From Dichotomocladium elegans (Eukaryota; Mucoromycota; Mucoromycetes; Mucorales; Lichtheimiaceae): DNA of 64,000 bases. The stretch spans positions 548,969 to 612,968 of the forward strand of contig JAIXMN010000023.1 in NCBI GenBank assembly GCA_025716815.1. Reading direction: 5' to 3'. Under the pieces are notes generated by a model that saw only the letters and a program-made list of their open reading frames with translations, had not been told where the DNA came from and ran no database searches. Position numbers and translations under genes: made by a program. Shown here piece by piece: positions 56,344-64,000 of the stretch (the first letter of the stretch is position 1; each line of letters opens with the position of its first letter).

Positions 56344-58035
56344 AACAAAGAAACATCGTTGACGACTGCGCATGGCTACTGCGCTCGTGGCCGTTTTCAC
56401 TTTGTATTTCTTTGTCTCGTATTCCTTCTCGCGCATACAAAAGCGGTAACAGTCGACGAGGCATTAAATATAAGAGATCAACCGAGAAAGATGAATAGTT
56501 GACACGTTCTAATTCTTTTGTGCTTGGTCTTTCTAAAGTTTCGTTAGAACTTTTGTATCATGCAGTCGCTCATCTTCATTATTCATAGCTTTCTTTGTTG
56601 TGACACTTACCAGAACTTTTAGCAGAATGGGAAGCAAAGCCTTTGAAATCACTTCTGCAACCTGCGAAGCTGCGGGCCTCACGATTCTATTACCAGGAAG
56701 GAGGCAGAACCAGAAGGACTTCTAAAATAGGTCACCGGCACTGAGACAGTGACCTGTTGGGACGATGGTAATTTGGTGATGTTTTTATTATAGGGTATTT
56801 TCTACTACGTGGATGAGATGAAGAGGCAGATGGGATATATATCGAGGTTCATTACAATGACTCAAAAGAATTGATAGAGTAATAAATGCGATTGAACAAC
56901 TCAATCAGTGCAACCAGGACAATAAATGTGGGGTTATACAGCCAGAATGAAGGTCTTGGTCCGTACTTGGTGCATATCAGTGCTCACAATGCATAACAAT
57001 GACACAAAATCAATCCTGATATTAGAACATCATGTGTGAAGTTTCTGAAATTTGACTAATCATGGCGGTGAGCAATATCCGAGAGTTGGTTAGTTGCCAC
57101 TAAGATTATTCGAGCCTTTTAAATACGACAACTATGTATCTCCTTAATCTCAACAATGTTCTTCCTAAAAGAGGACTAAGATGAAGCGTACTATAGCCGC
57201 ATAGGCCGACACTAGTCAAATGTTATTTGCGCAACGCCTTAGACACTTTGTGGAGACATTAAACGATAGACACGACCAGGAACTGCAGTAGACCCTCCAG
57301 ATCTTAATTCTATTACAACCGCAGTTTCGTGAGGAATGGCGCCGTTGTTAAACAATGTGTTTCCAAGGGAACACACATTACCTTGTATTTTAACTTAATC
57401 ACACACGCAAGTACACCAATCGTCAGTTCCTGCAACAAATGTGTATAATAATCTAAGGCCAAACGAAATGGACAGTCCAATCCTGCCTTTAAGCTTAACC
57501 ATGCTTTTCAACGGGATGGCCGTCCATTTTTCGGTAGTTTCCTATATATCAACCACAGTAGTCGTGTTACATGGAACTTGCAGAAATCCTCGTTGCTAAT
57601 GAAGAATCTAACTATTCGACCTTGAAGAACGGAAAGCGATGCTGGGGTCATAGGCTAAGAAGCCAGTTGAAATGCAAGGATACACAGACTGAGACGTCCT
57701 AGGGCCGCATTCATACTTGACCCTTTCTGTTGTCGCTGACACACTCAGAAAAAATCACAACCCCATGCGCAAGGCTTCCGTTCTCCTGGGGAATGACGTG
57801 TGTTTGCTGTAGCGTAAGCGGTCTGAACCTTTACAATCCATCGGTTCGTAATCCTTTTCTCTAAAATTTTTATATACAGATCTTCGGATTTATAATAACC
57901 TTTTCCTACAGTGATGACTTCGAGATTGATGTTGTGTATAGCAGAGTAAATGGGGTTGATCTTTTCGGATAAAAGATGGGAGTGTCCAAACTTCCCAATT
58001 CGTAAAGAGCACTAAAAGGTCTGTAAACCGTTTTA
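56344..58035. other. Gene-poor region
   Basis: About 1.7 kb without a supportable gene. A 46-codon open stretch on the plus strand near 56610-56745 (LPELLAEWEAKPLKSLLQPA) is protein-like but isolated. No repeat or RNA gene recognised. Confidence 0.4.
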
Positions 58036-59455
58036 CTTCATTTTCAAAAATAAATGTCGTAAACAAGATAAAATAATGTCGTGCAAAATACAAAAAAAAA
58101 TGTCGCATAGAATTGTATAAAGTTGTCGTATCAATAGGTAAAAAGATTTCGCATCCATGGATTAAACCTGTTAGTCAATAGAAAACACTACTCCTGAATA
58201 CGCTTTAACTTACACTCAAGAGCCCCGAAGGACCCAGGAGTTATCCTGGGTAGTCCCGGCGATAACCCGGACGGAGAGACAGGACGAGAGAGCCAGCACT
58301 CCAGATGAGACAGGCGGCGCCTGCCAGGGCGCCAGACGAGGGGATGGTGGCGGCGGAGGGAAGGAGCGGAATGGGCCTGCGGTGGCAGCGAAAAAGAATG
58401 GATGGAGCGGAGGGGTGTTCAGAAACTCCTATCTTCCATGGCTCATCAAGCACGGGTACGATTGGTTAATCTATAAAGGACAGTGAATGTTAGTTGCAAT
58501 AAAATAATTTGGTATTATAGCGATCATACCGGATAAGACCATGGCCACGCCATGCTGCATTTAATGTTAATATGGAATCCAGACTCATCAAAGAAAAACG
58601 CAGCTTTTTGAAGTTGATGTCGGTCCTATCCCATCTGCGTACTCAGTCAAGGCGCTTTTGGATCTTCGCAGCACTATTCCTGCCTATAGGCTGAAACCGA
58701 ATCATTTTTAATGACAAGTTGCATACATTTTCATAAATCGATGGAGCGTCGTTTTAGATGCTTTGAAACCCTCAGATCGTTGGAGCAGCTACTCTAGGAC
58801 AATGGATGGGTCTTCATCAACGCATTCTAAAATAATGCGCTTATGCTCTTCATTGAGAATACGCGAACGGTCCCCCCGCGTTAGGTTTCTCAAAGATGCT
58901 GTCAGGGTCCTTCTCGTACTGTAATGCCCATCGCTGGGCTGAACGAATATGGAGTCCTAGCAACTGATGCGCTCAAGGCCTTCTCAAACATCCGTTTGAA
59001 AAATCCGACCTTGTCTTGGTCAGTTTATGCTGTGTAACTGCGCTTGAGCCAAGCTTCTTTCATCCGAATGTCTGTATCCTTTCGCTGGGGAATATGTGTG
59101 GGAGTAAACTCAGGGTTATTTTTGCACGATATACTACGCAGATATTCAGTGTCAGAACAAACGGATTGAAGTGAGTACATTTCCTCATCAATGGCATAGT
59201 CCATAGGTTCAGGACAGCCACGGTCATCAACGGCATGACCTTGGCCATCTTGGTAGAAAATGAGGTTGCCCATTTCAGAATGGAAAAATGTATAGAAGAG
59301 AAAGCTTTTTCTTTGTGCGACATCTTTTCGTGCATGTATGTGACATTCGATTTGTCATGACGCGTAAAGATTTCTGGACAAAAATGCGATTTGTATTTTT
59401 GCGATCCTGCGACTTCAGAACTGGCAGAGTGCGACTTTGATTTTGAAAAATAGTG
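58036..59455 (-). mobile_element. Transposon family copy C: internally deleted TIR element
   Basis: A 1.42-kb element flanked by TA (58034-58035 and 59456-59457). The left end CTTCATTTTCAAAAATAAAT and the right end (in reverse) CACTATTTTTCAAAATCAAA match copy B. Compared with copy B it has lost about 0.8 kb holding the second and third catalytic residues: after the block ending gataagaccatgg at 58543 the sequence jumps to the block catgctgcatttaatgtta, which in copy B lies near 40668. It also has an extra ~70 bp near 58310-58420. The remaining transposase (FFFDES region, HTH, N-terminus) is broken by stops. Confidence 0.85.
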
Positions 59456-60211
59456 TACAGATATCACAAAAATGCTTAGTGGGTGATGCATTTTTCAGAC
59501 TCAAATCAATAAAGGCGATACCTTTTGTGGAATAGTCAGTGATAATGGGGACATCCGTTTGATTTGATTCCATCCCCCACCCCCAAATGGTGAGCGATCA
59601 TTGACTGATCAGGCTTTTCGTTTGCGACACGAGCGAAAGAATGGCAGGACCTTTTTACATCGGCTGTATTACTCGGGCCAAGAAAAAAGCTAGACAGTTC
59701 CCATACCAAAACCTTCACCAAATAACATGAAATTCCGCAGTATATAATTGATATTAAACGTAGTATCCCTCTCCTCTCATCTGCTTTACTCATAATAAAG
59801 CGTATTATGATCTCTAACATTCTCACCCTCTGGAATTGTGGATGTTCAAGAAGAGAAAAAGCTATATGATACTGACGGAAAGCGATTAGTTTGCGCTTGT
59901 AATACTACGGAAAACCCTCTTATAACAAAAACGGACGTTTTTTTCACCTATATAAGAAATACACATGCCGATCACAGCGGCGGCATTGTGTTTGTGTGTT
60001 TTTGTACTGTATGTTTGTGTGGGCACACCATACGTGAGGTGCGTGAAAATCACCGACGATGCCACGGTGTTTCCCGCATGTAGAAGGTAACAGTATCCAC
60101 TTATTCTTATCGCTCTGCATCTAAGCTAGTAAAAGGACGAAATCGAATGTACACTGCATGTATTGCTTTTATTTTTTCATCGCATTTTAGAACTCCCTTT
60201 CTTACCCATCG
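59456..60211. other. Gene-poor region
   Basis: About 750 bp between transposon copy C and the unresolved frames near EF3. An 81-codon frame (59838-60083) starts only with a non-ATG codon and is not credible. Confidence 0.4.
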
Positions 60212-60831
60212 TTATTGGGCTTCTGACTTGTTATCATAGTCAAGATCAAGGCGATGTTTTGTAGCATCTATAACCTGACCAATCACATTTTCCTCTCCCA
60301 CACACACCAAACGTAATTTATCCTGAGACAACGCCGACAGAATAATATTGGGTGGCATGAGAACCGTGCCTGAAAAAAAACTCCCCCTCCTGGATGATCG
60401 TCAGCAAGCCCCATTTGCAAGCATTCTCATTTTACGGATTTGCTCAGCACATGCTTTGCAAGCATTTTCTGGACCACTTCATGGGCTATCCGTGAACCTT
60501 TTATGTGTGAATTCACATGGAACACAAAGCGACGCAGTTCACGGCTGAGTAGAAAAAGAAAACACGCACTTTGTGTTGCCGGGTCGGGAAACATAAGTTT
60601 TACAATCCCCTTTCTTCCCCCAAAAGTGCTTTCTTCCGCACCCTCCCCCAAAATGCGGCGGCGGAAAATTTCAATTTGGGTGCATAAAAGTTGTGATGGA
60701 CGCCCCAATTGCAATCGGAGCACGCTTTTATCAAGATACGTTTTTACGGGAGCAATAAAACCACATACGTGAATAGCAGCAAACCGTTGCCAATGAGAGA
60801 TAGCTGAGGCGGGGAATAATAGGAACGACAA
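60212..60831 (-). CDS. Unresolved protein-coding segments
   Basis: Reverse-strand segments look like real protein but I cannot identify it. Segment 1 (up to 60831, ending about 60430) includes LRLQLGRPSQLLCTQIEIF, KGIVKLMFPDP and HIKGSRIAHEVVQKMLAKHV. Segment 2 (60369-60212) follows a TTTTCAG acceptor and reads TVLMPPNIILSALSQDKLRL, then ENVIGQVIDATKHRLDLDYD and a stop. A GTAAAA donor at 60435 joins them out of phase; a GC donor slightly upstream would be in phase. Upstream exons, if any, lie between 60832 and 61190, where both strands are open. No function is proposed. Confidence 0.35.
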
Positions 60832-61194
60832 AAGTGGCGATAATTGCCGGAGGAGTATGAAGGGGAGGATGAAATGAGTCTCCCAGATTCATGCAGTCTC
60901 TGGATCTGCATAATCATTTTCTTTCCCTTCAACTCAGGGCGCCGTCCCTGGAGCGCTCGATGGAATACTGCATGTCGTTGTTAAAACGACGAGATGTTGG
61001 CAACAATTCACCACGGAGTCCCGTCTTGATATAGGATACATTACTGAGGCATTTGAAACTCAGGATAGCTCGTTTTGGTACCAAACGCTCCCTGGCGACT
61101 GGATCGATGTCAGTTGACGTCTGAAAATTTTTTTTAAAAGGTGCAACGCCCCATCAAGCCTCCTGTTTTCTTCTTCACCTTTTTGCATCAATCC

Positions 61195-61294
61195 ATACCA
61201 CCCACCTTCCTCACCCCTTCACTTTTTTGAGGACTCCCTCGTGCTCGCTCATCCATTCTCTTCACTTCCTTAGAAAATCTCAAAAAAACAAACG
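61195..61294 (+). promoter_or_regulatory. Pyrimidine-rich leader of elongation factor 3
   Basis: About 100 nt rich in CTT, CCT and CACC blocks, followed by a purine-rich AAATCTCAAAAAAACAAACG directly before the ATG. Such a CT-rich stretch with an A-rich start context is usual for very highly expressed fungal translation genes. The functional claim is inference. Confidence 0.4.
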
Positions 61295-64000
61295 ATGCCT
61301 GCCGCAGCCGCAGCTACGAAGAACACCCAGAGCGAAGTCGAGACCAAGAAACTGTCGGCCGTGGCCGTCAGTGGGTCTCCCAGCGAGGTTGAGACCAAGA
61401 AAGCAAAGGATATCGCCACCAAGCTTTCTTCCGCATCCGATGCCAATCGCGAGTCTGTCGCCGAAGAACTCGCTGATTTCGTTATCGCTCATGGCGTCCA
61501 ATCTCTCAAGCAATTTAGCATCCTTGACGGTATCTCCAAGGACATCAACAACAAGAAGAGCCCCGCTGCTCGTCTATCCGCCATTGCCGTTATCAAGGCC
61601 CTCACCATCAAAAGCGTCGACGGCCAGGTCGAACCCTACATCTTGCCTTTCTTGTCCAACCTCCTCGAACTGCAGGCCGACAAGCAAGCTGCAGTGAAGA
61701 AATCGGCCGCCATCGCTGCGAAGGATATCGTTCTCAAGGCTAACGTCTTTGCTACTGCCATCATTGTCTCTATCCTCCTTGAGGGTCTGGGTAACTCTTG
61801 CAAATGGCAGACGAAGATGCTCTCATTGGCCCTGATGGATGACCTTGTCAAGACCAAGCCAGAGCAGTTCTTTGTCACCATCCCCGACGTCATTCCGACT
61901 GTTTCGGATTGCATGTGGGACACGAAGGCCGACGTTAAGAAGGCTGCCACAGCCACCATGGGTAATATTTGCAGCCTCGTCAACAACAAGGATATCGAAC
62001 GCTTTATCCCTGCTGTGATTGCCTGTATCAACAAGCCGGAGAACGTTCCAGAGACTATCCACTTGCTCGGTGCCACCACCTTTGTGCAGGAGGTTGACTC
62101 TGCCACCTTATCGATTATGGTCCCTCTTCTCAGTCGTGGCTTGAACGAACGTGCTACGCCCATCAAGCGCAAATCCGCCCTCATCATCGATAACATGTGC
62201 AAGCTTGTTGATGATCCCGAGGTTGCTGCCCCGTTCCTCCCTCTTTTGTTGCCCGCTCTGGAGAAGATCCAGGACGTCGTCGCCGACCCAGAGTGCCGTG
62301 GTGTTGTCCAAAAAGCCCTAGCTACGTTGAAACGGGTCGGCACATCCAACGTTGAGATCCTCTCGAAGGCTGACAAGGCCGCCAAGGTTGAAGCCGTGGT
62401 CAAGGGCCTGTTGCCTGCCCAGGTTGATGACTTTTACGCTGTGTCCATTAAGTACCTTCGCGATGTCGCCTTGTTCCTCTGCATCTCCAAGAATTTCTTC
62501 AAGGATGTATGGATCAAGTCCCTGTCCCCATACGTCAAATCCTTCCTGCCCGCTGATCAGGCTGAGGCTCTTGCTTTCAAGGCCCTCGACAAGTGTGAGG
62601 AGGCTGTCACTCCCCATGATCCTGAGGAGGACGATGATGAGGGTGAGGACCTCTGCAATTGTGAATTCTCGCTTGCCTATGGTGCCAAGATTTTGCTTAA
62701 CCGCACTGCCCTCCGACTCAAGCGTGGACGCCGCTATGGTCTCTGCGGTCACAATGGTTGCGGCAAGTCGACTCTCATGCGTGCTATTGCTAACGAACAG
62801 GTCGAAGGTTTCCCGCCCAAGTCAGAACTCAAGACTGTGTATGTTGAACACGACATCGACGGTTCGGTGGCCGATACTCTCCTGGTTGACTTTATCATCC
62901 AATCCGAAGGCGTGGAAACCAAGGACCGTGTCAAGGTTGCTCAGATCCTTCGCGACTATGGTTTCTCTGAGGATATGGTTACCAACCAGGCCATTGGTTC
63001 GCTCTCTGGTGGATGGAAGATGAAATTAGCTCTTGCCCGTGCTATGCTCATGAACGCCGACATCCTTCTGCTCGACGAGCCTACCAACCACTTGGACGTA
63101 GTCAACGTTGCATGGCTGGAGAACTACCTAACCGGCCTCAAGACGGTCACATCGATCATTGTGTCCCACGATTCTGGCTTCCTGGACCACGTCTGCTCAG
63201 ATATCATCCACTACGAGAAGAACTATAAGCTCAAGCGGTACAAGGGTAATCTTTCTGAATTTGTCAAGAAGGTCCCTAGTGCTGCGTCGTACTACTCGCT
63301 CGAAGCCTCCGAGCTGGCCTTCCGCTTCCCGAGCCCGGATTTTTGGAGGGTATCAAGACCAAGGAGCGTGCCATCCTCAAGATGAAGAACGTCGATTTCT
63401 CGTACCCCGGCTCCGGCCGCAAACAGCTCAAGAACATTTCGATGCAATGCTCTTTGGCGTCGCGTGTGGCTGTCATCGGGCCCAATGGTGCCGGCAAATC
63501 GACCCTTATCAAGCTGCTGACAGGCGAGCTCGAGACCGAGAGCGGCACGGTATGGAAGCATCCCAATCTGCGCATTGCCTACGTCGCGCAGCATGCCTTC
63601 CATCACATTGAGAAACACCTTGACAGCACCCCGAACGAGTATATCCAGTGGCGCTATGCGACCGGTGAAGATCGTGAGGAGCTCGATAAGGTCGACCGTG
63701 TCGTGACTGAGGAGGAAGAGAAGCAGATGAATCAGGTGTTCGTCATCGAGGGCGAAAAGCGCGTAGTCGAAGAGATCGTCGGTCGCCGCAAGCTCAAGCA
63801 GTCGTACGAATACGAGGTGCAGTGGGTTGGCAAGTCATCCATCGAGAACACTTGGATCCCCCGCCAGCGTTTGGAGCAGATGGGCTTTGGTAAAAAGATT
63901 GCCGAAGTCGATGCCCAGGAGGCAGCCAAGCTTGGTCTGAACCGCCCACTTACGTCGAAGGAGATCGAAAAGCATTTGGAGGAGGTTGGTCTGGAGGCCG
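61295..64000 (+). CDS. Elongation factor 3 (ABC-F type translation factor), 3' end outside window, one frameshift
   Basis: EF-3 is a fungal ribosome-bound ATPase that promotes E-site tRNA release during elongation. ATG 61295, no intron seen. HEAT repeats cover residues ~30-330, then a four-helix region. ABC domain 1 has Walker A GHNGCGKST (about 485-493), signature LSGGWK (about 569) and Walker B ILLLDEPTNHLD. ABC domain 2 begins with Walker A GPNGAGKST at about 63480 and contains the chromodomain-like insertion (YEYEVQWVGKSSIENTWIPR). The first frame stops at 63385 after a shift in a five-T run at 63340-63344 (ccggatttttggaggg). Sequence after it is perfectly conserved in the +1-shifted frame, so a single T is missing: sequencing error or recent mutation. 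About 200 C-terminal residues lie beyond the window. Confidence 0.95.

Noticed and set aside
61636..62403. 255-codon reverse frame within EF-3
   Set aside because: Antisense shadow of a highly biased coding sequence.
63340..63344. Programmed ribosomal frameshift in EF-3
   Set aside because: No slippery heptamer or stimulatory structure is apparent and the family is not known for it; a missing T in a homopolymer is simpler.
1..64000. CRISPR array, rRNA operon, prokaryotic operons
   Set aside because: No regularly spaced direct repeats, no rRNA signature, and genes are intron-rich eukaryotic units with individual promoters.

Overview
The window is nuclear DNA of a filamentous fungus, most likely an early-diverging lineage (Mucoromycota); this placement is an inference. 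Reasons: genes are broken by many short introns (about 42-100 nt) with GT-AG borders and CTAAC/CTGAC-like branch sites. The gene set is fungal (elongation factor 3, Pet127, a Pex24/dysferlin-type peroxin, kinesin-1). There is also a Fanzor (TnpB-like) relic of the kind common in these fungi. Intergenic DNA is AT-rich, full of microsatellites, and holds decayed transposons.

Layout. 1-11 kb is gene-dense: an F-box protein cut by the left edge (+), GMP synthase (+), a 911-residue START-domain protein with a C-terminal membrane anchor (-), Pet127 (-) and a small F-box-like protein (-). 11-16 kb is gene-poor and holds copy A of a TA-flanked DDE transposon family, whose inner edge abuts an unnamed gene. 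16-30.8 kb is dense again: a nine-exon cytochrome P450 (-), a DUF4112 protein (-), a Pex24/dysferlin peroxin (-), a Tra2-like RS/RRM splicing factor (+), a 16-exon phospholipase D (+) and tRNA-splicing endonuclease subunit Sen2 (+). 31-34 kb carries an unnamed minus-strand gene fragment and a decayed Fanzor gene. 34.5-38.3 kb has a four-exon C2-domain protein (-) and a GPI-type leucine-rich-repeat surface protein (+) whose repeats are encoded mostly by 72-nt exons.

39-41.8 kb is transposon copy B plus a fragment. 42-48.6 kb holds conventional kinesin (-), RNase H2 subunit B (+) and a pallidin-like BLOC-1 subunit (+). 48.7-61.2 kb is a long accessory stretch: pseudogene fragments, transposon fragment D, a pogo-like remnant, a pyrimidine-rich tandem-repeat tract, a Gln-rich ORF, a 276-bp tandem duplication and transposon copy C. 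The window ends inside the elongation factor 3 gene, which carries a one-base frameshift in a T run.

Most identifiable genes are housekeeping (GMP synthesis, translation, tRNA splicing, RNA processing, mitochondrial RNA maturation, peroxisome, lysosome-related trafficking and motor functions). No pathway-level cluster is evident. Exon joins were worked out by hand from splice motifs, reading phase and family resemblance; no database search was run.
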